A DNA stretch of 64,000 nt from Melitaea cinxia (Eukaryota; Arthropoda; Insecta; Lepidoptera; Nymphalidae), in assembly GCF_905220565.1 (NCBI RefSeq), contig NC_059403.1, positions 3,658,001 through 3,722,000 on the forward strand, read 5' to 3'. How positions within the stretch are numbered: the first letter of the stretch is position 1; every line of letters starts with the position of its first letter. This document shows positions 1-13,111 of the stretch, piece after piece. Both the position numbers and the translations under genes were made by a program. The notes under the pieces were generated by a model. It saw only the letters and a program-made list of their open reading frames with translations. It searched no databases and was not told the DNA's origin.

Positions 1-958
1 TTGTAAGCCGGATGTCGGGTCAGGCGTTAGACAAATCGTGGACGTGGGTAACAAGCATGGCGTACTCTTGACTTGTTATCGTGCCATCAGAAACAAGAAT
101 CCTGTTGTTCAAAACATCCTATTTCTAAATATCTAAAAATATTTATATATTCGTATAGAGTATTGTTTTGGTTCTGATAATTACTTATGGGGTAATATAA
201 TTATACCGTTGTGATAAATAATGCATAAAAAATATTATAAAATATATATTATAAATAATCGCACCCATAATAACAGATTAGTGACCAGATGTAGAGTAAA
301 CCTGCAAGGAACATAAATACAATTTATTTTTTTAATAATGTGCTAAAACGCCTTATAACGTAACTAAAAAAAGATATTTACAAGTCAGTGATGATATTTG
401 TAAGTAGGTTGTAGGAAGTGCAAAATGCCTACACCTTTGTGTGTCGAAGCACTTGTTAACCTCAATAAGGGTCGTGGAAGGTACATTAAGCTCGTTTCTT
501 TGTGTTCTCACGCATAACACACTCCCCTTGACGCGACGCTTGTAGTGTTTGTCTTATCGGTACCAATATCTTTTATTTTCAGCGCCGTGGTCATGAGTTC
601 GAAAGTAAATATTAATTTTTATACTGACTTGTAATTAATTGAACGATTGTCGTGTATATTTTTAACCGCTCATCTTTTTTGTTTTTGATAAGTTAACTAG
701 TTCGTATTACCCAACGTAAAAACATATGTTCCATATTGTTTTTATTATACTTCGTTTTTGATCTCTACGATATAGCTTTATAAGGTCAATTAATTAATAT
801 TTAAATTCAAAATCGAAATAGTTTGAATTGGTCAATCAAAATCATTTTATTAATTCAAGTGACTGATCCTATTTAAAATTGAGATGACAAAAATATAGAG
901 TGAAAAATTAATTCTCTATCGAAAAGAGTTGGCAATAAATCCGAAAAAGTAGTAATTC
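1..958. other. AT-rich DNA with a short open frame at the left edge
   Basis: From base 2 the plus strand is open for 44 codons to a TAA at 134-136, and the minus strand is also open for about 32 codons over part of the same stretch. The first 120 bases are richer in GC than what follows, so an exon cut by the window edge is possible. I recognise no protein family in either translation and the start is outside the window. The rest is AT-rich with many stops and no feature I can support. Confidence 0.2.
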
Positions 959-1032
959 AATTTATTTTACTTTATTGTACAGTACAATGGGCGGACTTAT
1001 GGCTAATTAGCCATTTCTTCCAGACAACCCAT
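959..1032 (-). mobile_element. Degenerate LINE 3' end, family F
   Basis: Read on the minus strand it runs from a 'gttgtctggaagaaat' core through a stem-like 'ggctaattagcc' to 'aataaagtaaaataaa'. This is the layout of the better-preserved copies at 29610-29768 and 60271-60433, where the stem reads 'cgctttttagcg'. The copy is short and diverged and has no coding sequence. Confidence 0.4.
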
Positions 1033-1306
1033 ACATAGAAAATCAATAATTTCAATACAAATTTTTGATACAACGTCCAAATTGTAGTAGATGTCCAATG
1101 ATACATATTGTTTCTTAAAAGTTTGTTTAAGTCATATATTTTATAGTTTTTAAGATAAGTTTTGCACTTGAAATGTCAATCGACTTAGGGCCACCTCGGA
1201 TTAAATGTTTAGGATTAGCTGAAATACTTCTTTTTGATATCATAGACATCTGATTAAGCTCCAATCCTTCTATGTGTAAAATAGGTCATTAGGCAATACA
1301 AGCACT

Positions 1307-1421
1307 AACGCCCAGATCACGACAAACATGTATATAGCTAATACAAATGTCTGTCGTGAGCGGGGATCGAACCCGCGACCGCTAGCGCAACAGCCAGTGC
1401 TGTGACCGCTGCGCGTCGTCA
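1307..1421 (-). mobile_element. tRNA-headed SINE fragment, family C
   Basis: The minus strand contains a B-box-like 'GGTTCGATCCC' (about 1363-1374) preceded by an A-box-like 'tggctgttgcgctagcgg', as in RNA polymerase III promoters of tRNA-derived SINEs. The sequence after the B box ('acagacatttgtattagcta') matches the family C copy at 11301-11606. It is a head fragment only. No tRNA cloverleaf can be drawn with confidence, so I do not call a tRNA gene. Confidence 0.6.
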
Positions 1422-2433
1422 ATTTGACGTACATAGGCGGATTTAGTTGCCTGCTTTTTCGCAAAATAATTTTTTAACACGGAAGTGAGAAAATTAGGGG
1501 CGTTTAAGAATAAATATACCGATGATATATATCATAATTTCGATTTTATAGGATTATCGAGTAATTCACATCTTACTCAGGATGTGACGAATGAGGGGAC
1601 GACGTTCACACAATTACTAATGCCGGCGACACTGTCCAATAAGCTTTGACGTGTTTCATTAATACTGTTTTGTCTAAATTTTCATTTCTTTTTTATCGAT
1701 AATATTTTATTACATGAAGTTTGAACGCAAAATAACGCAAACACGAAATAAATAAACTTTTATATGGAAAAATATCGTTTTCAAAGCTATTTATCATACT
1801 TTCAGACTCCATAACTTATGCTTATGAAACATAGTTATCTGGTAGTATTTTATTTCTTTGTTTACTACTAATGAACTGAAACCATCAAAAGTAGGCACTT
1901 AGTAGCATTACTATTGTATTGCTATCCATAATTATAGATTTTTGACTTTTTAAAACAGTGATTTATGTTATGTATATAAGTCTTAAGTGTTCTGACGATG
2001 TACTGTAATGCATTTCATTTTATTGAGTCTATATAAATAAACCCGTATCACTCAACAGGCGACTAGTGCGTAATTGATCCCTTTATTCCACTCTAAATTT
2101 ATTCATAAACAAAACGACACAAGCGACATTCGAGTTCTTATTGCTATAAATGTCAACGTCCATAGATAAAACAGTTGGTTTTGCAATGATGGTCAGAGGC
2201 GCAATTTCAAACGCTGCGATCGATTCTACGACTCATCTTTCCTTGAATTTAATATTGGATACAATTTCATTGGGAAAAATTTTACTTTGTTAAAAGTACT
2301 TACATTTTTCTTTTATATAATTTTAGTCTATTTCGAAAAGATATTACACTTCTATATTACAATACTGGTTCACTGCTACTCATAAAAACAAGCATAAAAA
2401 TATAATTTAAGCAAATTTTTTTTTTTTTATGTC
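1422..2433. other. AT-rich DNA, nothing recognised
   Basis: No long frame, no clear repeat family and no RNA gene. A slightly GC-richer patch lies around 2140-2240. Confidence 0.5.
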
Positions 2434-2665
2434 ACTAGGTCGGCAAACAAGCGTACGGCTCACCTGATGGTAAGCGATTACCGTAGCTTATAGACGCCTG
2501 CAACACCAGAAGCATCGCAAGCGCGTTGCCGACCCAATCCCCAATTCCCCCAGGAGCTCTGGTCACCTTACTCACCAACAGGAACACAATACTGCTTGAA
2601 AACAGTATTATTTTGCTGTGATCTTCTGTAAGGTACTACCCCAGTCGGGCTGCTCCATATTTTGA
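2434..2665 (-). mobile_element. Retroposon family A, near full copy
   Basis: One of eight copies in the window that share 'taggtcggcaaacaag', 'gtaagcgattaccgtagctt' and 'gcatcgcaagcgcgttgccg'. Read on the minus strand the element ends '...cttgtttgccgacctagtgacat' followed by a long A run (the T run at 2416-2429 on the plus strand). This places a poly(A)-like tail at its 3' end and suggests LINE-driven retroposition. It has no coding frame of its own. The family is common in Lepidoptera as far as I recall; its formal name is not known to me. Confidence 0.7.
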
Positions 2666-2992
2666 TTAATTAAATCTATTTTTTTGCATATAGTTATAGT
2701 AATAGTCAGAGGCGGCTTATCACTCCCACGGAAATTACGTAAGTAATCTTAAATTCACATTTCTTTATATTACATATTATCCTTTCTATTCTACTATGCC
2801 TATACAATAGTCTATTATATTACGTACATTTGGCACTAAATTGTAACGAGTGGAGAGCCAGTGATTGCGTTTCTATGAAACGAAGTTTAGTAGGATTCCT
2901 AACACTGTATTCAATGAGTGCGAAAGAGAAACATCGACACAGACGGACGCGTGAAATAAAAGACTTCGTATTAAAAAAATTGTCTAATTTGG

Positions 2993-3120
2993 AGCGCCGC
3001 TCACGCGCGAATTTTTCGCACCGTAAGTTCCGCCGAGCCAGGCGCCAGGGACCTGCCTATGCGCTTTTGCCGTTCCTGTGTATATAAACTTGTCGTCTTC
3101 GTAAGTTATTTTGCAGTTTT
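2993..3120 (+). promoter_or_regulatory. Possible TATA-type core promoter (speculative)
   Basis: A GC- and CpG-rich patch ('gcgccgctcacgcgcga' and following) leads into 'tatataaa' at 3081-3088. About 34 bases after the first T is 'ttgcagttt', a weak initiator-like match. 'gtaagt' at 3101-3106 would fit a splice donor but lies before the presumed start. Nothing downstream codes for a recognisable protein. Chance is a real alternative in AT-rich DNA. Confidence 0.15.
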
Positions 3121-5277
3121 TCTTTTAAATAAGTATTAAAAAATAGTTTGTGTGCGACATTTTATGTTAAAACTTGAACAATACTGTGTATCTTTTCATA
3201 TACAACGTGAAAAAAACTCTCGAAATGCGCCTCGAATTGAAATTGTACTTACTCAAAATGTAGTACGAAAACTAAATCTTTTACGCTTGTTTTTAAATCT
3301 TAACAATATTTTAAACCCCTAGGTTGCGTGGATGTAAAGATAGCAATAAATTTGTTTTCCGCGTGTGGTGTTTGGAGCTGACGCCTGCAGTGGTGGTGAA
3401 TCTGCAGGAACGAAATGGATTTTCCATACAAATAAAATGAATGGTAAACTCTAGTATTGAGTTTATTTATTGTGAACCGCCATGAAAAATTGGCACGAGC
3501 CGCCTGTGGTTATAGTTTATAGCACGATTGATATTATTATTATTAGCAATATGGTTGCGTAGTAAGATCACATCATAATTCTTTTACCCGCAGATCATAC
3601 AGTAAAAGATAGTTTCATATAAAACGTTTTCACATACCTAAGTTATACTCAAGGTAAGTCGCTAACGGTATACAGTTTAGAATTATGAAGCGTTATATGG
3701 TCTTATTGGAAAGATTCGTATTTGAATAGAGGGTGTGAAGAAATAAATCTATCATGTAAGCTTATATTATTCACAATTATGTGTTAATGCAGCTATTATA
3801 TCAGTACCGTTGCTCGCGAATGGCTATGTTTTATGTTTATGGTAAATTGTTTGCGCGTAGTCCAATATATAAATTGTGTATTAAATTTTGAAGACCGTTT
3901 CGTCAATTGATGTTACAATAGAGTTTGCCCGCGGCCATGATCTTACGTTAAAAGTTTCAATTCCCTAAGATCAATTCATGCATCGTGATAACCTTTTGTA
4001 GTGGGTTTTAGAGCCTTTGTATCCAAAAATGCGCTACGGGATTTTGTTACTAAGATTCTACTATCGTCCCTTGAAATTTCTATTGATTAGATTATACACT
4101 CATAAAACATTTATAAGCGCTATGATGAACGTGAATATAAAAAATTAAATTATACGTGTCTTTTCAGTGTTAAATACATTAAAAAGCTAAACTTTGGTAA
4201 CGTGTTGAGCATAGTATGCTAGGATGGACGCGAGTGTACGATTTTTTTTAATATAATCCCCAGCCCTATTCTAATAATTCAATTAGCTAGCTTAATGAAA
4301 ATCAAAATCAAAGAGACCGTTCCAATTAAATAAATTTTATCCGACATAAAACAAAAAACACTAAATAAATATGCCTGACCTACAATGTAGCTTTAATAAC
4401 ATTAGCATTAGCAAGTTAAAGTAAAAAAGATAATCTTGTTTATGAACTACGTGCAACTGAAAAAATAAGTACACAAAAGAACGTTAATTAGAGTAGCTAT
4501 TACTAATGTATTTATATTTATAATATTATATTTACAAATTTCATATTATTTTAATAAGCCTTTATACCTGATTGTTATAATAATGTTCTGGGTCACATCC
4601 AGAAATGGAAACCTTCAGACTTCCGTCTCTATTACGTATTCCAGCCGTTCTCAAACTATTTATGAGGGCTGTTACAGCACGACACGTTATTATAATTTCG
4701 TATCAACTAAAATATTACCTACTTCCAGGTTGCTTTTAGCTTTAAACAAGAAGATGCTGCTTTGTATCTCGTTTATCGTAATTAGGATTGTCAGGTTTTT
4801 AACATATAACAAATAGCATATTACATAGCTGTTTTCAAAAGCAGAATTTAATATCACTTTTATTCAAATTTATATGGTTGTTGAAGAGAATTAATAAATT
4901 TTATTGCCTATAAACATAAGCGTCAAGAACTTTTTAACCAGAATATCTTCCACATTTTTTTTTATTATGCGAATCAAAACGACGGTCGTAGGACAAAACT
5001 TGTTTAAGCATTGTTAAGGCTCAATTTATTGTAGTTATATGAATGATGTAATTTTCTGGAGATAAGTTTTAATACTATACTTAGTAACTCTAAGTAAGCA
5101 AATTGTCGATAGTACATACGATAATCTTAAAGCCATCATCAATCTCATCAAATCGTTTCAATCATACCAATCATCAAAATCATCAGCCAATACCAATCAT
5201 CATTTCATCACTAGCTCTGGCTTCGTGACGGGTGCAAAAACTATCAGTTTTTCTCTACTATATTATGCACGTATTAT

Positions 5278-5401
5278 ACATATAAACCTTCCTCTGAAAT
5301 CACATTTACTAAAGAAAACTGCATCAAAATCCGATGCGTAGTTTTAAAGATCTAACCATATAGACAGCGAGAAGCGACTTTGTTTTGTACTATGTAATGA
5401 T
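5278..5401 (+). mobile_element. Short retroposon tail (RTE-like), degenerate
   Basis: The stretch 'ccttcctctgaaatcac...gcatcaaaatccgatgcg...agttttaaagatcta...gcgagaagcgactttgtttt' follows the order of a repeat end I know as very common in lepidopteran DNA, usually attached to RTE-type or other short interspersed elements. No target duplication seen. Confidence 0.4.
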
Positions 5402-6912
5402 TAAGCACCCACATGAGAAAATATTTAACAAAAGCAAACGAATAGAAGCCATGTACTTAATTAAAATTACTCCCTTTCTGCCATCTGCTTTATTTATTCA
5501 ATCTCTGTATCTGTTTAGACGAGTGTAATAAAACATTTATCGTTTTATACGTCACGCAAAATTACTTGTGCTGCGTAGTATAATTTATCTTTACTACATT
5601 TTTTAATTAAAACCGCTTAATACTCACGTATCTAAGTTACAGTGTTGCGCTCGTAAACTGCAACATTGTACGTATTCATAGTTAAAGTAACTTAACTGTA
5701 CCACTTATTTGTAGTCTTAAACTTATGTATTAATCAATAAAATTTATACGCGAATGCGCGTAAAATGTTAATGATGTACTTGTCGGAGATGTTAGATTAA
5801 TTAATACGTGAGAAAATGAGGAAGAATTTCTTTGTAAAAATTTTAGCAATAAAACGGTATTTTAACTATTATAGATGTTAGTATATATACGTATAATCAC
5901 TACTCCAAGATAAATATGAAAACATGATGAATGTATGTGCATAACTTCCGAACGTCTGCGATAAATTTTCTTTTTCTGTGTTTGTTATTGTGGACAAAGT
6001 TTGTATAGAAGAAGAAAAAAACGATGTATTTGTGAAAAAAAAGGCGGTAAAGTAGCAGGTCGCTACGTTGACTAAAAAGTTTTATTAAATTTTTTACTTG
6101 TTGAGTATATAAAAAAATTTCATTGTAGTGTGAAGTACACTGCATTTATACCATAATACCTAACAAAGAGAATAAACTGCTTACACTGCACAAGCAATAT
6201 ACTCGTATGTCGATTATTTTTTGTGTGTTTCGGACTGTGTAAATCAATTCGGTTTGTGGAGGTCGTTGAATTGGATACAATACATATACGTACTTATTTC
6301 ACTTAATACTATCTTAATTACTGTCTTTTACTGTCTGCGATGTACGTCATTTTCCGTAACTATTTTATTCTTATTTTAAATTAATTTTAATTTAAATATA
6401 CAAGTGTAATATTACTCCATAGTAAAAAATATCATGAAAAACGTAAAATTTATGGGTCAATTACACGAATTTTTGATAAAGTTTATCTCGTATATAAGTT
6501 GCTGATAGGCTTTAAAGGCAAATTTTAAACTACCTACAACTGCACTGTGAAAATGGGTCCTAACAGTTTGAGTTGGTGGTAACTGGTTGTTAATACACAA
6601 ACATTTCAAACGCATTATAAAACACTGTATTTTCAAGTTGCTATTCTAAATACTTCAATCACAGGTCGCTTTCTTATTCGATAGCATGTATTTGCACAGC
6701 GCTGCGCGTAATTGTAACATATTATGACATTATAGTTACTCGATCACACGCGGAGTCACGAGCTGTCACTTACATCTCGACAATTGCAAGTGTTGAATAT
6801 AGCAATACGCTTTTTACTAGTTCATTCTTTGGTTTGCTTTAAGTTATAAGATAATAGATATTATCGTAAAAGCTTATACATTAAATCAATTTAATAAAGC
6901 TTACAGGTTGAT

Positions 6913-7043
6913 AGTGCGACAACCCGCCTAACCAGCGTGGTGACTATGGGCAAAACACACAAGTTAACGCCGTTTTTGGCATGAACTTGCAGAGGCCTTT
7001 GTCCAGCAATGGACTGAGATAGGCTGAAGTGATGATGATGATG
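6913..7043 (+). mobile_element. Retroposon family B, 5'-truncated copy
   Basis: Contains 'accagcgtggtgactatgggc', 'ggcatgaacttgcagaggcc' and 'agcaatggactgagatagg', then a tail of repeated 'tga' (7028-7043). Flanking 'acaggttgat' (6903-6912) and 'acaggctgat' (7044-7053) match at 9 of 10 bases and look like a slightly aged target-site duplication. This copy fixes the orientation of the family: the (TGA)n tail marks the 3' end. Other B copies lie on the minus strand. Confidence 0.75.
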
Positions 7044-8140
7044 ACAGGCTGATCTGACTTCACGAGTAGTTTGTACTGAATACATCATTGCAAAGTATAT
7101 TTCGTTACCTTTATATTTAAAAATCGCTATAACTTATACCTCGTACGATATACCGCAATGAGGGAAGCAAGGATAATTTGCGATTTGCTCCGCGCCACGC
7201 TTTCACCGGGATGGCATACATCGTTAGATGAGACTTTCATAAAGCACGTAGAGATTTCCTTTAAACATCTTTGGTGATATCGAAGATATATTTAATTTTT
7301 GTTTTATGACTGTGTAACAGATTTTTGGAACACTAGTTTTGGAACAAAGATTTCTATAATAGGTCCACCAAATTCTAAACTCTAAATCTAAGCTATCTGT
7401 AATCTGACAGCTTTGTTTACTGCTAATCAACCAACAGCTTAAGTTAGTTAAAATATAGTGAATAATGCATGTAATGGGTTAAATAACTTTCATTTTAAAT
7501 AATTTTCAATTTATGTTCTTAATTTCGAATCCATTTCAAAAAGAAAATTAATCCCTCAATAAAAATACTACTTATCTCAACTTTATGATAGCTTTCAATG
7601 CATACGATATCTAACTAGAATATTCTTTGATAATTAATTATTGAATGGCTAATGTTAAAATGGTCATGAAATTACATCGCTATATTCACCTACATTTATT
7701 ATAAATTACAAAGGATTTCTATAGAAAGTAATAGCTGTTATGGTATTAAAGCCACTTTCCAGTTTACTATATAAGGGCTCTTGTCCATTATCATTTTATT
7801 AATAATCGATAAATATTTATTGGCTGTCTGCTCTCAAGAAATATTTTTTTACAAACGAAAAATTAAAAATACAAAAGTTGTATATGTGCACAGTTGTTAT
7901 TTTTAATACGACTGTTAATTAATATTATCCTAATGAAAAGACTTTATAACATTTTTGTTATCACTCAGAAGACACATTCGCGTCAGAAGTAGGTATACCT
8001 ATAATTAGCAATTTGAATAATTTGGTATTTTCGAATTATGTAATAAATAAAATTGGAGTGTCTGTTTGTAATATTAATATAACCGATTTTTACTAAATCC
8101 ATATGGATACACGGTACATATACCAAAATAACATTTTTTT
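7044..8140. other. AT-rich DNA, nothing recognised
   Basis: No ORF with a recognisable domain, no repeat family seen more than once. Confidence 0.5.
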
Positions 8141-8354
8141 TACAATTTTGTCTGCCTGTTTGTTCCGGCTAATCTCGCTAAACTCGGCTGGACCGATTTT
8201 CACGGAACTTTGACTGGCAGATAGCTGATGTAATAATGAGTAACTTAGGCTACATTTATTTTAGAAATTTATATATTTTATCACTTTGCGAACTGACAAA
8301 ATAATAACTTTTTGTCAAATTTCACGCGGACGAAGTCGCGGGTCGCCAGTCTTA
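8141..8354 (+). mobile_element. Short interspersed element, group H
   Basis: Has 'tctgcctgtttgttccggc', the core 'ctggaccgattttcacgg', and the end 'cacgcggacgaagtcgcggg' followed by 'tcgccagt'. This order is typical of a widespread lepidopteran short element that usually ends in '...gcgggtcgctagt'. Non-coding. Confidence 0.55.
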
Positions 8355-9660
8355 TATAATTAAATACCCATTATTTAATCCTTTTTTAACATTTTAAACT
8401 TTTTTTTTTTAAACAAAAACAATTTTATTTGAATAATTTATTTTTTTAATTTATTATATAGAGATTCTATATAGATATCAAATTATGTTTGTGATGAAAA
8501 TATTTTTTTTTAAGTCTTTTGGTTATCTGATAATATAATTGTGTGTGCCATAAGTGTTTCTTTCTAATTCACTTTTCCTGTGGAGTTCACGACTACGCAT
8601 ATTATTTTAAACACACATAAGAGTTTTTTGACACAAAGTGTTTTCGTTTTACCAAAATGACAGTATGCTATTTGTAATGTAATATTAATTTTTTAAAACA
8701 GTTAATCAATTACAACACCGTAACCGGTATAAGATCTGAGAACTATGACCGCTGGCGGTCAGTTGCAGTGCTTCTTAAACTAATTGAAATAAAATATATT
8801 AGTAGGTGTGTCAGACACTAGTGATACACTATACCTACCTACACTAAATTTAAATAATAAAATACGATTAAAGAGATAACTGTAAATCTAATATTGATTT
8901 TTCAAGTTGTTTTGTTAATGTTTATCAACGTATATAGATTTCCATTTAAATGTTTATAAGTTTTCGACAAAAATCGGGAGTCATATGTTATATTTATTTT
9001 GTTTCAAATTTACTTTTATTGTTTTAATTTAAAAAAAAATCGCATTATAAAACGTGTTCTAGCAATTTCGTCAGTTACAATGACTGATTCTATAAGTTTA
9101 ACTGCATTGATATTGGTACAACAGTTTTATGAATATCATAAATGAAACCGTCCGTAAATGACTCAAAATTTCAATTCAAATTGTCAAATGCACTGTTTCC
9201 AACAACTGAATACTAAATAATTAATGATTCGGTCCGTAAACTTAATTATTTATACTTATATTGACATTCCACGTACCAAGGATTGAGAGCCACCGTGCAC
9301 CGGTCTACTGTAAGAGAAAACTCGTAACTTTAAATTAATAACTGGTCAGAAACTAAATCGGGCGTTATTTGCTATGCGGAGCGGCTACTGTTAACTTTCG
9401 CCCCTGCGTCCGTTGAATTTATCTTGTCCTGCACGTATCAGATTACCTCTAGCGATAGATGTATAGATATCTACTGAATAATTTCAATGACTTCGTCTAA
9501 GATTTAAAGCATTTATAAAGTGTTCATGGATATAAATAATTGTTAAAATGATTCATATTAATTGTTTTTTATAAAAATGATCTAATTTTTTTTCATTTTC
9601 CATACCATTCCACTTTTAGTACCATTTCTTATTAACAAATTTGCTGAATCGAAAAATAGA
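8355..9660. other. AT-rich DNA with a GC-richer patch
   Basis: No repeat family recognised. The patch at about 9280-9440 is clearly richer in GC and CpG than its surroundings and has no long frame; it may be low-copy non-coding DNA under constraint, but that is only a guess from composition. Confidence 0.4.
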
Positions 9661-10169
9661 TGGTAACCGCAACTTCGTCTGCGCGGGATTAGTAAGTACT
9701 TCGAGTAGCTTATTATCTTCTCAATATCTATCTTTATACCAAAATGTATTAAAATTGATTCTGCGACATAAAAATCAATTTGTTACTACCAAATGTGCAT
9801 TACAAATATATTATTAATTTTTATTGTATTTATGGTTCACTGTTTTTGTGGTAATGGCTTGGGTACTCATAATAGATATATGCTGTCGCGGACTTTTTTG
9901 TAGGACTAATTAAGATAAACATTTTTCTTATACACTATATACCTACGTGTAAACTCGACAGTTTTTGCAGCGTACGCCAGAACAGCTACTTGAGAATTAT
10001 CGTTATATTTTGGAAAATTTACACACTTTAAAAATTATATCCTATGTGTTATTCTAATGTATAAGCTATATTATTGTAAACTTTCGTTAAAATCCATTCG
10101 GTAGTTTTTGCGTGAAAAAGGAACAAATCCATACATACAAACTTTCGAGTTTATAATATTAGTAGGATT
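9661..10169 (-). mobile_element. Short interspersed element, group H, reverse copy, possibly interrupted
   Basis: On the minus strand it opens with 'cctactaatattataaact' and 'cgaaagtttgtatgtatgg', carries 'cacgcaaaaactaccgaatgg', and ends at '...ccgcgcagacgaagttgcgg'. These are the ordered parts of a common lepidopteran element. At about 509 bp it is longer than the roughly 200-250 bp copies elsewhere in the window, so extra sequence may have inserted between about 9720 and 9920. Confidence 0.5.
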
Positions 10170-10727
10170 ATACTCTATTTATTAGTTTCAAGTTTGATAT
10201 ACACGACATTTTAAGTAAGTAAATATATCAAACTGCTTTTCTAAAGCCTTTTTTCTGTGATGCCGTTTTTCAATTTAGCTCGATTAGCCGTGTATCCGTT
10301 TCAAAGTTATTAATTTACTTGTACAAATGCTTCGAATATTTTCCATGTTTTATTTAAAGAATTGATTGATTTCATTGTTACCGCTTTGATTAATTGTTAG
10401 CATAGAAGCTAACGTGACATGCCTTTTAATTTTATAGCCTACAATTTTTCTTTATAAGCCACACTTTATACATTAACCTTTTTCAAATGTGCTCAGTAAA
10501 TTCTGAGTTTAACTCCTAAACAAACAAACAAACACTTCAGTCTTAATATCTTACAAGACGACTTACAGTGTAACACCTATCTCATGTGTTATGGTTAGTG
10601 TTCCGTTATTTTGACTCGTAACATTATGTTTCATAGCCTAGAATCTGTAGTAAATTGGCCTTTTAAAAACATATATAAACCAAAGCATTAGACATCGATA
10701 CATTAAAATCAATAACCTTTTCCCATT

Positions 10728-10800
10728 TATAATATATTAGTTGACCCGGCGAACACTCCACCATTTTTTTAGTGAATATATAGATTTTCTTTTTAATATA
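10728..10800 (-). mobile_element. Fragment of a group H-like element end
   Basis: 'agttgacccggcgaacac' on the plus strand is the reverse of the '...gccgggtcaact' end seen on many short lepidopteran elements. Only the end is left. Confidence 0.3.
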
Positions 10801-10853
10801 TAAAAAAAAATATGCAAAAAATAAAAATTTGTTGCAGTCACATGACATGCATT

Positions 10854-10863
<10 letters not shown>

Positions 10864-10912
<49 letters not shown>
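10864..10912. repeat. (AT)n dinucleotide repeat
   Basis: About 48 bases of uninterrupted alternating A and T, with a second shorter AT run at 10923-10935. Likely length-variable. Confidence 0.9.
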
Positions 10913-10916
<4 letters not shown>

Positions 10917-11300
10917 TATAGGTATATATATATATAGAATAATAACATTTCAACAAGACAGGAAAAGGCGAAACATACAGTTCAAATACAAAGTGTAATA
11001 AGTAATGTTATTTACAATCAATATGTACAAATATTTGTCGGTGACCCGGGGTCAGGTAGGATTTATAGCGATAATTAAAATCTCGCCCGGCGCGCGGCAA
11101 TACCGTGTAAATCTTAAACGGTGCTAATGTATTCCGTAAACAGTTAATCGGCTACCGCTTCGAAAAGGATGAAAAAGATACTTAATCTGAAAATAGAAAA
11201 GTCGTTTTAAATACAGAGAAAATATTAATTGTAACTTAACTAGTTATACTTTTTAATTAACTTTTTTCTTCTGTTTTGTGTATCTTTCTATATTATCTCG

Positions 11301-11606
11301 CTTCAGTCTGTAATATCCCACAACTGGGCAAATGCCTCTCCCCATGCAGGTGAAGGATCAGAGCTTAATCCACCACGCTGCTCTAATGCTGGTTGGCGGA
11401 TTTATTCCCTACTATGAGTAACGATCGCTATCAGGTGTGCATGATAACAACCGGGACCGACGGCTTAACGTGCTCTCCAAGGCACGCTGGGGAGACCCAC
11501 TAAGACTGCACAAACACTCAGACCACGGCAAACACCTGTATGGCCAATACAAATGTTTGTCATGTGCGGGTATCGAACCCGCTACCGCCAGCGCAACAGG
11601 CACAAT
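11301..11606 (-). mobile_element. tRNA-headed SINE, family C, nearly complete
   Basis: On the minus strand the element starts with a tRNA-like head: B box 'GGTTCGATACCC' (about 11569-11579) just after 'gttgcgctggcggtagc'. The body follows ('gtgggtctcccc', 'gagagcacgttaagccgtcg', 'cccggttgttatcatg', 'atccgccaacc') and then the 3' end '...gaggcatttgcccagttgtgg'. The last part resembles the 3' end of family B. About 300 bp, in the usual SINE size range. The short overlapping open frames here are by-products of the repeat. Confidence 0.75.
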
Positions 11607-11778
11607 CCATATGTGTATTGTCTAAATACTGAAAAAAAAAAACTTTTTTATATTCTCTTTATGTTTTCTATTACATGATAGAAGTGTAAGTTGAAATTTT
11701 TTACATAAAAATGGTGAAAACTTAATTGGAAATAAGCTAAGAATATATTAATGGAAAAGAATTATTGTTTTATTAAAC

Positions 11779-11965
11779 AACTAGCGACCTCTGTCCGTCC
11801 ATATTTTTTAAACGATAAGTATAAAAACAAACATATTGTATACTAAAACCTTCTCCGAATCACGCTGCATCTTATGGCATAGGTAAGTATTATTCCAATC
11901 GGTTCAATAGTTTTCGCAGTATAACCGAACAAAACTCGGCTCTCCATTTATTAATATAGATAATA
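11779..11965 (-). mobile_element. Short interspersed element, group H, reverse copy
   Basis: Begins on the plus strand with 'actagcgacctctgtccg' and ends 'tttattaatatagata'; the middle has 'ccaatcggttcaatagtttt'. Reversed, this is the standard order 'tatctatattaata ... gaaccgattgg ... ggtcgctagt'. Confidence 0.5.
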
Positions 11966-12292
11966 CCTAAACGAAAGAGAAGATTGTGTTTTCGATCGAT
12001 ATCTTATTTTTATACGTTTCTACATTGTTATATTTGTTTTTTTTTTTTGGTTTGGTTACTTTATCTCTATTTTAGAGGTTTCGCGGTTTATATCTGTAAT
12101 TCTGTTTTTTTTTTTTTTTTTTTTTAAGTAAATTATACGAAAGAGGTTATACACGAAAATATGGTTATGATCTGATAATGAAATACTTACAAGATTTTTA
12201 TTGCTACTAATAGTTGTTTCTTTTCTAGGTTACACCGCTTACCTTCCTATACATATTAATTATTTCCTATAATACTATTATAGCTATGAATG

Positions 12293-12468
12293 GCAAACAA
12301 ACGTAGCTTTCATCTGAAACTTAGCGGTTGCTGTATCCTATAGACGCTGGTATTATCAGGAGCATCACAAGCGCATTGCCGACTCTACTCCCGCTCTCAG
12401 TACAATGCATCGCTAGCATGGTACTTCTCAAGTCGGGCTGATCCAGTAGCATACATCAATGTGGCCTC
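12293..12468 (-). mobile_element. Retroposon family A, degenerate copy
   Basis: 'tatagacgctggtattatcagg', 'agcatcacaagcgcattgcc' and 'cttctcaagtcgggctg' line up in order with the copy at 2434-2665 but with many substitutions. An older insertion. Confidence 0.6.
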
Positions 12469-13111
12469 ATATATGAGAACGTGATAAATTAAAGATTTAC
12501 TACCGGCGGATCCGAGGAACCGCTATTTTATCACTATTAAAGATTTTTTTTTAATTTTCTATTTTTAAACAAAAAACAAAACAAAACAATTGTCCAGTTT
12601 ATAATAGTTAAGTCGTTCGCAAGTTATATGCGTACATTTCTACGATACATTTTTTAAATATAGATTATCATAATTTAACTGAAACTAAAAACATCATCAA
12701 GAATTAGTGAGTAAAATTGTGAAACGAATTAATAGAAGATAATAGTTAGATAAAATTATTATTGGAATCGATGATTGTATATACCTTTGTAGGTGAACGT
12801 AGTATACACTCGTGTTGTGATAGTTTATCAGATAATACGGATAGTATCGAAATCGATACAAACAATACGATTACCGATATGATAGGGAGGGAGTGGCTTA
12901 TGAAATTTTGATCCAAATCCGTCATCAGATCAGAATGAACAGAATCAGTGTTGACATGTTTACGATCACGTAGACATATAAATTTTGTACTTTTCTTTAT
13001 TTTTTGTTATTATTTATTTCATAGGTTCATTTTTGGTGAAAAAGTTAAAGGTAGTCGATTTATCGCAGGTATACAGAGAAAAAAAATTTTGATGTCATAA
13101 TCTATTTAGTT

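Larger units (their letters stand above)
2666..6912. other. Long AT-rich stretch with few features
   Basis: Mostly AT-rich DNA dense in stops. It contains a GC-richer patch near 2993-3075 and a retroposon tail at 5278-5401, both listed separately, and a run of 'atcatc'-type simple sequence at 5135-5215. Short open frames here (up to 85 codons at 2830-3087) show no recognisable domain. Confidence 0.5.

Noticed and set aside
11412..11625. Overlapping frames on both strands
   Set aside because: They lie wholly within SINE family C and are by-products of its GC-richer body.
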